The translations under genes were made by a program, and so were the position numbers. This document shows, piece by piece, positions 37,413 to 49,202 of a stretch of DNA of 64,000 bases (position 1 is its first letter; the number at the start of each line of letters is the position of its first letter). The DNA is from Acytostelium subglobosum LB1. Lineage: Eukaryota > Evosea > Eumycetozoa > Acytosteliales > Acytosteliaceae. The stretch is taken from the NCBI RefSeq assembly GCF_000787575.1, contig NW_012236529.1:1178001-1242000 (forward strand). Reading direction: 5' to 3'. Under the pieces are notes generated by a model. The model had not been told where the DNA came from and did no database searches. It saw nothing but the letters and a program-made list of their open reading frames with translations.

Positions 37413-38867
37413 TCAACGTCTAAACTTTGGTATTCTAAGTTGAAAATGGAACCTTTCCCCTATCCTATTTGATACCTGATTGCAACAATCCTTCATATTC
37501 GATAATGTCTTGCGAACAGGAATTCTCCATATCATCCTAAGAATGAATGAGAGATAAATATAAGTTATCAAAGACAACAAGATAAAGTTGGAGTACCAAG
37601 TATGCTCATAGTAGACCATCAAACTTATGTTTAAAAGCAAGGAAAGAGGTAGGTAAGTAAATGATAAAGGAAGTTAGAAAATGAATTATCATACCATAGT
37701 AGAATTGATAAGGCAATAAATGAGAACTCAAATGTTTTGGAATATGGTAACAATCTAATTGATCTATCTTGGGGAATAGTATCCACCAACTCTGGTAATG
37801 TCATCTCTCTGTTCTTTACAAAGTCCATATCACGAACATACCTAGAGAGTTTGATTGAGTAATTGACTTGTTAGTCTATGGAGATCATGGAATGATTAAT
37901 TAATATCCAACTCACTTAGCAGACTCTGCTTGATTCAATAATTGGATCAAGTGATTTCTGGATTGTCTCTTGGAGTTTAGATCAACCTCAAGGTCTGAGG
38001 TGGTGCCATTGTATCTCTCGGTGTTGACAGAATCCATGAATACAATTTGAATATTCTCTTGACTTATCATCTCGGCCAGTTTAGTATGTTTGTTCCTCAT
38101 GATGTTCTCAAAGTGAGTTCTCTGATCGTATGAGAAGTGTTCGGCATCACGGACAATGATCACCTTGAGTATATCACTCTGACCAATCATGTTGAACATC
38201 ATACTCATGGCCTTGGTAAAGTCATTGTTGATGTCATCAATACAATCTCCCATACGGATAACAAAGCAGATAACATGTAGCTTGATAACTTCACTGATCA
38301 AGTAGGTTTGGATCAGGTTCTTGACTTGAAGGCTATTCATCAAAGGACTATTCTGCTCCTTGGGATCGGTGATTGCAGGTGGGAGGAGGAACTCTGGTGT
38401 CATCTTGTTGACTGATGAATTGGCTTTGTTGAAGTTTGTACATTTCAATACTTGTACCTTGGTCAACTCCTCCTGGTCCTGGTCCTGGTCATTCTCCTCT
38501 CCAGATACTCTACTACTCTCACCTTTTTTGTTCTTCTTCATCAATCCAATCACATTCTTTTTCATCCATGGAGCATCACTTTGATTGGCGAATACACTCA
38601 ATATGTTGCTTGAATACGGTATGAATTAGCCATCAATGATGATTTTTGAGAGAATTCTTAATTGAGTGCTTACCATTCTTTTGCGTGACCAAGCTTATAC
38701 TCATCATTTCTAGAGTATCGGTCTAGGGACTCATGCTTCTCCTCCTTGGACAACTCTCTTTTTCCTCTTGAATCTCCACATGCTTGATTACTATCCATAT
38801 TGATACTATTATTATTATTATTATTATTATTGTTATTATTTAAGTTTGGTTTACTATTGATTGCCAT
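37413..38867 (-). CDS. Divergent AIG1/IAN-like protein lacking a P-loop (copy 2)
   Basis: Predicted 414 aa protein in tandem with the gene at 35537-36817. Exons are 38867-38674, 38608-37916, 37841-37695 and 37623-37413, in phase. An Asn-rich, charged leader is followed by VIKLHVICFVIRMGDCIDD, then MFNMIGQSDILKVIIVRDAE and HFENIMRNKHTKLAEMI, which follow the pattern of the later part of an AIG1-type G domain (hydrophobic strand, helix ending near a Gly, strand, then a helix). No P-loop is found anywhere. The C-terminus has two hydrophobic segments (FEFSFIALSILLWYD region and SNFILLSLITYIYLSFIL), so membrane attachment is likely. Identity to copy 1 is low but the order and splice pattern match. 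Function unknown. Confidence 0.6.
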
Positions 38868-39232
38868 TTAGATCAGAATAAATTATATATAGTATGTTAA
38901 CAAAGTATTATTATTATAATTATATTTGAGTTGTAGATTGATAATGCAATGTCTAATATAATAAAGTATGCCTTGCTTGGTCATTGAGTCAGTACATTAT
39001 CTATTGGATTATTATTTATTATTAGATTGGTGAGTCACCATCTTATAAACTCATTAAGGTGAGTTACCAATGACCCAATCAGCTCCACTCGCTCACACTT
39101 GCAAGTTCAAATTCACTGCACTCACTCACTCAATCAATCAATAAATCAATAAACACACAAGCAACGTTGATATTGTCGGTGAAGGGAAGGAACACTACGA
39201 ATAGTAATAGTGATTGTTTATGGCTGCTATTA
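38868..39232. other. Spacer between AIG1-like copy 2 and histidine kinase
   Basis: 365 bp, AT-rich at the copy 2 side. No feature is recognised. Confidence 0.5.
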
Positions 39233-42200
39233 CTAAGTTTGTTCGGTTGTCGTTGTCGTGGTCGTTGACGTGGATGTGGAGGGTTGAGCGGAAGTAGTGG
39301 CAGGAGTAGGAGTAGGTGTAGGTGGTGCAGCCACCTTTTTATGTCGAGTGCCATTGCCGTTGCCACTACCACTGCCACTGCCAGAGGTGGGAGCTTGTAA
39401 ATACCTCTGTATTGCTTCAATCACCAATGCACTGCTGGCAGGCTTGGGCAAGAAGTCATCCATGCCCACGTTCAAACACTTCTGTCTGTCCTCATTATTA
39501 GCTGTCAATGCAATAATGATCAAATGAGGTGACTTCTTCAAAGGAGGCTATGTTTACATATAGTGTCAGTGTATCTTGATTGATTGATTGAGTGATTGTT
39601 TGATTGATTACTTACAGGATTGATCTTGCCTACACTCTCCAACTCACGTATTGCCTTGGTCGCTTGGAAGCCATCCATGAGGGGCATCTGACAATCCATG
39701 AGTATGACATCAAAGTCATACTTTTGTACTGCATCCACAGCCTCCAATCCATTGGCCGCCAGTTTGTAACTGTATCCACCCATGTTGAGGAACTTGCTAA
39801 ACACCTTCACATTGATTGGATTGTCTTCGACAAGTAGTATCAATCCTGGTTTGGGCTGTGGTGATGGGGCCGCTGGCTTGGGAGCGGCCACAGGTGCAGG
39901 AGCAACAGCGGCAGCGGCAGTGGACACATGTCTACTCACTGCTGGTACGGGAGGAGGGACTGCTGATGCTGCCACCGGGGCCACAACGGACGAGGCCAAT
40001 GATGGTTGTTGCTGCTCATTAATGCTACCACTCCTGCTCCTACTGCTACTGGCTGGTACAACATTGATTGACGATGAGGATAGAGCAGCTCCTACCTCTG
40101 TGGGCATCTCCCTGCTGACCTTCTTGTCCACGACCTCCTTGTCGTAAGGCCATGCAGTGGAGACGGCTGGCATCTCACCATAGTCCTCGTCTGCAATGGT
40201 TGGTAAAGTGGCCTGTAGTGAGGTTGATAGCAGCTCCTTGGAACGGGCAAACTCGCGTGCAGATGTTGGAATGAACAAGGACAAGGCATCTGAGGAAAGT
40301 GACATTGGTCGCGGGATCATGAGTGAGTGGCGAGGCGATGGCGACTGATTGCGTGAGTAGATGTACGGTGAGAAGGTTGGCGAGCCATCGACGCTCTCGG
40401 ACTTCTCGCTGATGTGTGTGAAGACCGGGCTCTGCAGAGGACGGCAGACATTGCCCACATCATAGAGATGCGTGCGAACATTGAGCCACTCATGGAAGAA
40501 GTCGAAGCTGTTATTCTCGACCTGGTACAGACACTTGACAATGTCTGTGAACTTGCAAGGCTTCTGGATGACGTACTCGTAGGTGTCGTCCTTGTTGGGC
40601 GTGGCGTCCACAGTGAGCTGCACCCAGTGCACCTCCTGCTGCTGCGCCGTGGCGATCGTTCGCGCCCGATTGATCATGTTGCATCGATCGCCAACAATAA
40701 TAATGTACACTTGGTTGGACTTGGCCTGCGACTCTAGGAACTCGCCCAGCTCCGCCGAGCTGGCAAAGTCCTTGCACGAGATGGACATGAGGGCAAAGTA
40801 ATGGACGATGGACTTGCGCACCCATTCGTTCCTCTCGACGACGATGCTCACCACACTTGATCGCTTGCCAAACTTGCGCTCGCCGACCAGTGGCGTGGTG
40901 TGGCCGGCCAGGTCCTCGCCAAGATAGATGGCACCACCCATACGCTTGAACGTGAAGTTTGGTTTGGACACGCAGCTGGCCAGCTTGAGAGTGAACGCGA
41001 ATGTAGTGCCTGTGCCAAACTCGCTCGAGACACTGACCTCGCCGTCCATCATGTTGCACAGACGTTTGGATATGCTCAGGCCGAGACCTGTGCCTTGGTA
41101 GCGACGTGAGTTGCTGTTGTCAATCTGTGAGAATGGAGTGAAGAGCAATGGGATGTGATCGTTCTTGATGCCAATGCCAGAGTCCTCCACCTCGAACCTG
41201 AGCATGTACTCGTGCGTGTCTTCGTTCTCTCGCTCGAGGTCGACTCGTATCTTGATCTGACCAATGTCAGTGAACTTGATGGCGTTGGACAAGAGATTGA
41301 GTAGGATCTGGCGCACTCTTGTGGCATCGCCATGATACAGCACTGGCACATTGCCATCGATGAACAGCACCAGGTCGAGATGCTTGGCTGCAGCGCTCTT
41401 GGACACCATGCTCAATGAGTCCTCGAGCAACTTGAGCAAACTAAAGTCCTTCAAGATAAGCTCCATCTTGCCGGCCTCCATCTTGCTATAGTCTAGAATG
41501 TCAACGACCAAGCTAAACAAGTAGTCCGACGATAACTTGATCGCATCAAGGAACTCCTTTTGATTGGAGTCAATCTGTGTCCTCTCAAGGATCTCGCATG
41601 ATGCCATGATGCCATTGATTGGAGTCCTGATGAATGAGTGAGTGAGTGAGTATGTGGTTGATTGGATGATTGATTGATCGGCAATGATCACTTACTTTAG
41701 CTCGTGACTGATCGTCGTGAGGAAGACTACCTTGGCCTCATTGGCGGCCTCGGCCTTACGCAGTGCTACATCGGCTTCGATCAAGTTCTTGCGTCCAGTG
41801 ATGTCGATGATTGAGAACACGTCAACGGGCTTGCCAGCATAGGTTGCCTTGTTGGTACGCACCTCCACATCGAATGCCCGACCACCCGAGTCAATGGCCT
41901 CGGTCTCAATGACGGGCGGCAGAGACTCATCGTCCATGCAATCCTGGAACACGTCCTCCATCTCTGGCAGGAATTCCCAGATGCCGCTCTGCACCGGGTA
42001 GATGATGTCCTGCACCTTGGTCTGGAACATTGACTCGAATGCTGGGTTGGCATCAGTGATATAGCCACCCTTGTGAACGACCAATGCTTCATTGCTAATA
42101 TTGAACAAACTCTGTATCCTCGCTTCCTTGCGCTCAATCTCGCGTAGATCTATTGCCGTCAAGACCGAGTAGAACAGCAACAAATATCAATGTTATAAAT

Positions 42201-43619
42201 ATGCTTCTAAGTTGTTCGCCAATCGAGTCGTAGTTCTATGTGATCAAGCATGCGTTAGTTGGGGCGATGGTGAGGGCATGGTCGGGCATGAGTAAGACTT
42301 ACATAATCTATATTCCTTGCATTATAGTTGTGCGATACACCAATGAAGATGACCAGGCCAATGTATGAGAATGATATGAATAGGAGGACGAGGATACAGT
42401 AGAGTATTCGAGGGAATAGGACTGCTGCAATGATCATCACAAGTATGTCCCATGAGAACATGAATGAGCCATCGATACTGATGTGCTTATACTTTGTTAG
42501 GGCCACGATGATCGCCGTGATATTGGTGGCCACACACGTAAATAGCAGCAGGAAGCTGATGCCAAAGTAGTAGGGCGTGGTCTTGTTAAGCACGTAGCAG
42601 CCGGCCAGCACCAATGCGCCCGGTACAAAGATGAACCATATCTTGGTCGTGAAGATGGCCGCCAGGATCATGACGATGGTCATGAGAATGGAGATGAGCG
42701 AGAGGAGCTTGACACGTCGCTTGATCACCTTGGACGGGTAGGTGATGCCGGCACGCGGTGAGATGATCATCTTGAGCACCATCCATGGGTAGTGGAAGAT
42801 GGTCTGCAGTATGTTCAATGTGCGCTCCGAGAAGAATACACTGCTGTCTTGAAGGTAGTAGCTTGATGTGAGCTTGGGCTTCTTGACGCCCGAACCTGAG
42901 AGACTGGAGCTCATGCCTGAGCCCTGCATCGGTCTGTTCTTTGGTGGCTTCCGATAGTGTGATTGATTCTTGCCCGAGGGCGTCAGATTGATTGGGCTAA
43001 AGGGCGTGGCTACGGCCGACCTGTTCAACTTTCTTGACGGCATGGCAGAGTTGACGACGGTCGGCTTCAGAGCCACTTCTGATTCGCTGCTGGAGACATC
43101 TCTCGACGAGTCCAGTTTGGAAGTACCATTGTCCTTGTTCTTGGTCTTGTTGCCGCTAAAGAAGTTGGTGAACTGAGTAAAGTACTTTGAAGACCTATCA
43201 GCAGACTGTGTCGTCTTCTTCTTTCCCTTCCCCTTCTCTTTATCTTTACTATTATCTACATCATCTCTAATCTCTACACTCAGGTCCTCTCCATATTGTT
43301 GTGTCTGTGACTGTGATTGTGGCTGTGATTGAGACTGATCATCACTGTTTGATATGATTCGTTTTTGTTTAGGTATCGTTGGAGTATGAAAATTATATCT
43401 ATGTGTATTTCCTGGAGCTGGAACTATTCCTCCAACTTGTTGTTCAGATCTTCGTATCGCATTATAATTATTATTAATATCTTCACTATCATTGATCTGT
43501 TGCCTATTATTTGATTCAGTATTCTGTATTTCCACTATACTATCTTGTTGTTGTGGAGCTGCAGTTGTTCTGGTACTCTGGCCAATTGGATGTTGTTGTT
43601 CATCCATCTTCTTGGCCAT
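39233..43619 (-). CDS. Membrane hybrid histidine kinase (PAS, HisKA, HATPase, receiver)
   Basis: Predicted phosphorelay sensor of about 1393 aa. Exons are 43619-42303, 42235-41696, 41626-39616 and 39547-39233. A low-complexity cytosolic leader (residues 1-250) precedes several membrane helices (about 280-460). A PAS domain follows (ISNEALVVHKGGYITDANPA), then the phospho-acceptor box ISHELKTPINGIMASCEI (His near 616), the ATPase boxes LLNLLSNAIKF, DSGIGI and GTGLGLSISK, a receiver-like region without clear Asp, and a true C-terminal receiver (LLVEDNPINVKVF, VILMDCQMPLMDG with Asp near 1263, and the conserved Lys in FLPKP). Such kinases control development and osmotic response in dictyostelids through RdeA and RegA. 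One apparent extra base near 42170-42185, inside the last membrane helix, shifts the frame; sequencing error or true break. Confidence 0.88.
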
Positions 43620-44252
43620 CTATCTATCTACTATCTATCTGTATTCTTTAGTATTTATTTATAACTATTATATTTATTGCCTCAGTTATTATCATATGTG
43701 ATTGAATATTTATTATTAATAAATACAACTAAGTTATACACTAACATTCAATTATTCATTCATTCATTCATTAATACATTCCATAGTAGTATACTACAAT
43801 GAAGAGAGAGTTCATTGCCAAAGGTTGGTCTACCACAGACTACAAAGCTCAGTCAAATCTTAGATAGTATTCGAGCTCGAACTACCAACCTAATTGTCTG
43901 GTCGGGGACATAAATACAACCCCCAACAACCTCATTGTTAACAATGTATCTATCTTAAAGAGTGTGTGTATGATAGTCTTCACCCACTTACCACTACCAT
44001 TCATTCTACACCGTCAGTCATGATGGTATTGCCTTTTATAGAAAGTGGAAAGTGGTGTGTTGTCATTGTGTGGTATGTGTGGGTATTCAAGTACTTTCAT
44101 GAATGAATGCTAAGTTGGATGAGGAGTGTCATTGCATTCTCAATTCAGCTGTTGCAGTGTCAGTTACATTCAATCAATCAATCAATCAAGTCGAATGTTA
44201 CCTTTTATGTATATTCCATAAGATAATAGTTATATTTATAAATATAAGCATA
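43620..44252. other. Spacer between histidine kinase and METTL16 genes
   Basis: 633 bp between two divergently transcribed genes. It contains a 68-bp stretch (43823-43890) with 7-bp complementary ends (GGTTGGT / ACCAACC) and an inner 12-bp palindrome TTCGAGCTCGAA at 43870-43881. It does not fold into a tRNA. No coding sequence is recognised. Confidence 0.45.
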
Positions 44253-46023
44253 ATGATCAACACGTTCATCAACAACCTCAATCAATCAAATCAGGTCAAA
44301 GACAAAGACGTTGATGATGTCAGCACAAGCACTAGCACCAGTACCAGCAACACGTCAATCAATAATATTGGAGGACCAAATGTAGTTGATGACAAGGACA
44401 CGCACAAGGATACGATTGATCATCAACAACAACCTTATGTCGCCTATCAGGACAACTTGAAGCGTTGGCATAATAAGAAACGTGTTAGAACCTCAGAGTT
44501 GATGCACGTTGATAACATATATAGAGAGCATCCTCCAAACTTCAAGTTACTAGCTGACAAGTATCCAGAGTTTGGCAAGTTGTATGTATCGCCTCGTCGT
44601 CGGATGCATGAATGAATGAGTGACTAACCATGGTCCTTTGTGTGAGTAGTATACTGGATAGGAATGAGAGGATATACAATATTGATTGGACAAATGAAGA
44701 AGCTGTTAGAGCACTAACTGTGGCACTGATGGATAAGGACTTTGATATCAAGCTCACGTTACCAAACGATCATTTATGTCCAATGATCACATCAAGATTG
44801 AACTATCTACTTTGGTTGAATGATACTTTGATTGAACTTGGTATCCAACAACAAAGGAATGATAAGGACAAGAACAAGAATAAGGCCAAGGGTGAGAGAG
44901 ATGCTCCTTCATCATCATCACTTCCACAAATACGCGCCCTTGACATGTATATGTGGCCACACATTATAATAACACATGCCAGAGACGTACTAACATACTT
45001 ACCACTCATCACAGAGGTACTGGAGCATCATGTATATACCCTCTATTGGGAGTTCGACAACTTGGTTGGAGCTTCGTCGCTACGGAGGTCGACAAGGACT
45101 CGGTAGTGTGTGCCCGCAAGAATGTAGAGACCAACAAGTTGGAGCAAATGATCGAAGTACGACAAGTGAATGATGTCAACTCAATACTTGTCGGGGTGGT
45201 TGCCAGTGACAATGGCGAGACGTTCGATGTCTCAATGTGTAACCCACCATTCTTTGACAGCCTCGACCAGACCAAGCTGAACCCCAAGACCGTGTGCACG
45301 GGAAGTGACAGCGAGCTGGTCACAGAGGGTGGCGAGCTGGAGTTTGTCAAGAAGATGATCCAGGACAGTTTGTTCTTGCGCACACGCATCAGAGCCTACT
45401 CCACGCTGCTCGGACGCAAGAAGAACTTGAAGCTTGTCGTGAAGGATCTTCAAGCCAATAACATCAAGACCATAAGGACAACAGAGTTGACGCAGGGCAA
45501 GTGCAGTCGATGGGCTGTTCTGTGGACGTTGGAGAATGAGCAACTACTGCTCCAGAAGCGAGTGGATCAGTCGGCCAAGGTGGACAAACCGGTCACTCTG
45601 ACGAGGAAGCAGAAGCGCGCTCTGGCGCGACCGGGTGTCAACGAGACATTCATCTCAAAACAATCGCTCAATGATCTGATGGCGCTCATGGGTGAATACG
45701 TGAAGCAATCGCTTGGAATCAATGTGGAGCAGATTGTTGACAACAACACACTTGTATGTACGGTGAACAACATTGACTGGATGAAAGCCACTGGTGCCAA
45801 CACATTGGATGATGCTACAACTACTACGACTTTGGTCAACAACGACGTGTCCAACACATTGTCCAACTTCAAGTTCACATTGTCCTTGAACAACAACAAT
45901 AAGGACCATTCATCATCGTTCACAATGGATGCCAAAGCAGACCTCCAACACTCCAACATAACACATCCAGAACATATCCGTCATTTATTCCTCAATATTC
46001 TATCATTCATCAGTTCAAAGTAA
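44253..46023 (+). CDS. mettl16: METTL16-type RNA N6-adenosine methyltransferase
   Basis: Predicted 544 aa SAM-dependent methyltransferase that in animals and fungi methylates U6 snRNA (ACAGA box) and some mRNA hairpins. Exons are 44253-44581, 44650-44946 and 45015-46023; the sum is 1635 nt. Family blocks are HPPNFKLLADKYPEF, EEAVRALTVALM, SRLNYLLWLNDTL, the SAM-binding ALDIGTGASCIYPLLG (formed across intron 2), FVATEVDKDSVVCARKNV, catalytic MCNPPFFDS, and EGGELEFVKKMIQDS. A Thr/Ser/Asn-rich leader replaces the short N-terminus of animals. The last ~130 residues are variable and I do not see the vertebrate VCR domains. The start ATG at 44253 was chosen because upstream text is TCAATC repeat. 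Confidence 0.9.
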
Positions 46024-46080
46024 TACTAATAATATCTTTATTTAATATTATTTTAATGGATTGATGGGATGGATGAATAA

Positions 46081-46437
46081 TCACCAAATCCTGCTGACCT
46101 TGCTGTGAATCCTGTCAACAAAGTTAAGACCCTTGGGTTCATCGAGTGTATAATAAACATCAATCTCTGATTGATCGTCCATGTGAAGATCATGAAGTGA
46201 ACATTTATCTTGCGAGTGACTGAGTTCTCTTCCATGATAACATAACTTATTGTTCAAATAAATAAATAATTAATTAATAATTTTGTAGTGATCAACTTTA
46301 ATAAATATTCATACCTTTTGATGTCCCTCTGAACAACCAACAGTAGTTTGGATCCTTTCCCTTATATTCTTTAAAGTTGTATGATCAGGATCATTCAGTT
46401 GTAGATCATATTGATTATTTAAAGTATTAATTCTCAT
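46081..46437 (-). CDS. Small ubiquitin-like protein without a diglycine end
   Basis: Predicted 95 aa protein in two exons, 46437-46315 and 46245-46081, both phase 0 (GTATGA donor, AATAAG acceptor). It begins MRINTLNNQYDLQLNDPD, then TLKNIRERIQTTVGCSEGHQ, KLCYHGRELSHSQDKCSLHDL and SEIDVYYTLDEPKG. Placed beside ubiquitin, it has the same order: MQIFVKTL, a helix (TIxxVKxxIQ), a Q-R/K-L-x-(F/Y)-x-G-x-x-L strand, L-xx-(Y/L), and a last beta strand. It lacks the terminal Gly-Gly and has an extra ~18-residue tail ending in RIW, so it is probably not conjugated. The exact relative is unknown. The 3' ends of this gene and METTL16 are 57 bp apart. Confidence 0.7.
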
Positions 46438-46521
46438 GTTTAATAAATAATATTGTAAGAATTTATTTATAATGTATTATTATTGTTATTAATATCATTC
46501 TATAAATACTTTTCGATTGCA

Positions 46522-46523
46522 NN
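46522..46523. other. Two ambiguous bases (NN)
   Basis: NN in an AT-rich spacer; marks an assembly uncertainty. Confidence 0.9.
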
Positions 46524-46736
46524 TTTCAAATCGATATCACCTACCCGAATATGTAAATTCATATCTAAGACTGGAATTTCCAAAAAAAGAAATTATTTTT
46601 AGATCATGATTATAAATTAGTATTCGTTTTTAATAAATTAATTAACTAAATTAATTAGGAGTATTTCCCACTTAGGTAATATTTCTATAAATATTCCAAC
46701 ATCAATATTAATATATGTTTGTAAAGATAGATAAGG

Positions 46737-46871
46737 TTAACTGTGGAGTTCCTGTACCCTAGAGAAATCTGGAGCAATCCATTTGTCTGGCTGGATATTG
46801 TTGATCTGGTGGGATACCTCCAGGACCTGACGGTTGAAGATTTTGGGTGCCTCAAGGTTCCCATTGAACTC
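46737..46871 (-). pseudogene. Coding-like orphan fragment, 44 codons
   Basis: On the - strand, after a CTAG that would serve as a splice acceptor, there is a 44-codon open frame ending in TAA: EFNGNLEAPKIFNRQVLEVS, then HQINNIQPDKWIAPDFSRVQ. Its composition is like real protein, unlike the surrounding AT-rich spacer. I find no upstream exon. It may be the last exon of a gene remnant or simply chance. Family not recognised. Confidence 0.25.
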
Positions 46872-47855
46872 CTAGTCAAGAAGTATACATGGTCCAGATG
46901 GTGAAGAGGATGAACAACTGTCACAATATATATCTAGAATATGTCATCATATGTTTGTGATATAACTTGAGTTCCCAATAGTTTGGACACAATAATCATC
47001 GGGTGATACATATCATGAGTACTAGTTCATCAACCAATATACCATCCAAGGAGTTAAGTTTATCTATTTCCTTTTTGTTTTGTTTGTAATAATATTATTA
47101 ATAAATATGGGTGAATGGACATGTCCAAAGTTATCCTGGTAAAGGATACAAATCAAATCACCACTAATACACCACATGACACAGGTTCACACACACTTTA
47201 TGATTCGAGACGATGAACTCAATCTGGGTGTTCTCAATAAACAAAGAAAGTGTGAGTGGTGTCTGAAGCCTCATCAAAAGTCCAAATAAATACGAAAAAA
47301 CACATTATGATGTGTGCTAGAGCGACAATGTGAGGTGTGTGAAAATGGGGCGAATGGATTGTTGGTGCGTACGCTTGTGGAACAAAGAACAACAACACAA
47401 CTACAGTAGTTTGTTAGTTGCTTGTTAGTGAGATAGAGAGAGTTATTATTATTATTATTATCACTTACATTTATAAGATAGATAGATAGATAGAATCATC
47501 AATCAATCATTCATACCACAACTAATCAATCATTCATTCATCTTTACTTTCCCCACTTTGTACCAAGCACACGCTCTCCCTTAACACACACACACGCACA
47601 CACACCGTTGCTTCCACACTTCCACATCTTCATTCCGCAACGCACTAACGACCAACAACTAACCCCACAACATAACTTGTGCGCGAGTCATCTTTGACAT
47701 CAAACACAAACACAACTCAAACAAACAAATACATAATACTACATATATATATCTAATATTATTTATACATATATATATATATATATAATATAACAACAAA
47801 CAAATTATAACATTATATTACTTCTTCTACATAAACTTAAATAATAATTAAAGAA

Positions 47856-49202
47856 ATGTCAGAGGTAATGATTGATATCGAGCTATTGACATGCCCAATA
47901 TGCTCTGATACATTTAGAGACGCATGCGACACTAGCTGTGGACATACCTTTTGTGAGTTCTGTCTCAACGCTTGTCTAGAGTCAAAGCCTGACGTGTGTC
48001 CAGTGTGTGCAAAGGACCCATCTCCTGTGCACCCTGCCTTCACCATCAGGTCAATCTGTGACATGATCGCACCTGTCACTCCAGAGGATAAAGATGATGA
48101 GTATGTATACAATACAATTGATTGATTGAATGATTGATTGATGAACTAACATATAGTATGTACATGTAGATCAACATTAGAGACAGAGAAGGAACAGGGT
48201 AATGCCAGTTATTACAAGAACAAGTTTGCCGATGCCATCGTACATTATAACAACGCGATTGATAAGGTCACCAACTCTTCCGATACAAAGAACTGTGTCC
48301 TGTTTAACAATCGTGCTCAATGCTATATACATCTACGTCAGTACAAGAGAGCACTAATGGATTGTGATGAGGCCATCAGATTGAGTAACACCAATGGTAT
48401 GTTATATTATTATTATTATGTTTGATTGATTGATCACGTACTAATACACATTCAATCCACAGTCAAGGCATACATGAGAAAGGGATTGTGTCTGAGGCAG
48501 TTGGGACAATTTGTCGAGAGTAGAACTGCTTATATGAAGGCTATGGAGTTGGACACACAGCAACAGTGGACACAACATATTCAGGAGGGACTGGCAGGTC
48601 TCCCAGTGTTTAAGGCTAGCACCACATCGACAACATCATCTCAACAACAACATCATCAGCCACAGCAGCAACAACATCACCAACAGCAATATAATACGCT
48701 GCCACATCAGCGTCCAAACAGCTCCTATCCAGGCCAGCCACAGACGCAGCAACAGATGTACTTCCAGCAATTCCAACAGCAGCAACAGCAGCAGTTCAAT
48801 GGTGGCAACAACAACAACAACCACCAGTATCCGTCGTTCAATCAGAATGCCGCGCGCTACACCGCGCCCACAGGCTACCCCGGTCAGTTTGTTCGCAACA
48901 GCACAGGATACAACACCTATCATCCACAACAGTCTCGCAACTCACAGCCTCCACAACAACCACCAACGACAACAACCTCCACCTCTTCATCGACATCATC
49001 CAATGTAAATAATGCTGCACCATCCAACAACAGACCACCATCATCAACATCCACCACCTCAACCTCCACGGCCTCATCGTCGGCTTCATCGATTCCCGCA
49101 CCATCCGCTCCACCCGTCTCAACATCACCGTCGTCTGCTCCCATCTCCTCCTCGCCAACCAACTCTGCACAGGCTGAAAAGAAGAACTGTAAATCACAAT
49201 AG
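47856..49202 (+). CDS. RING finger / TPR repeat protein
   Basis: Predicted 403 aa protein, likely an E3 ubiquitin ligase or a chaperone-linked adaptor. Exons are 47856-48100, 48170-48396 and 48463-49202; the sum is 1212 nt. The RING lies at residues 13-55 (CPICSDTFRDACDTSCGHTF, then CEFC, CPVC). A short linker leads to three TPR-like helices pairs at about residues 85-195 (GNASYYKNKFADAIVHYNNA, NNRAQCYIHLRQYKRALMDC, KGLCLRQLGQFVESRTAYMK). The second exon is purely TPR and its phase fits on both sides. The rest (residues 215-403) is Gln/Pro/Ser-rich. RING + TPR order recalls a reversed CHIP (TPR + U-box), so an Hsp70/90-linked role is a guess only. Confidence 0.82.

Larger units (their letters stand above)
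46438..47855. other. Long intergenic region with a coding-like fragment and an assembly gap
   Basis: About 1.42 kb, very AT-rich in 46438-46740 with two unknown bases at 46522-46523. A coding-like fragment at 46737-46871 (-) is listed separately. 47430-47855 is rich in TTA, GATA and CACA simple repeats leading up to the RING-TPR gene. Confidence 0.5.

Noticed and set aside
43823-43890. Possible tRNA gene
   Set aside because: 7-bp end stem fits in size, but no D-arm, anticodon arm or T-loop can be formed on either strand.
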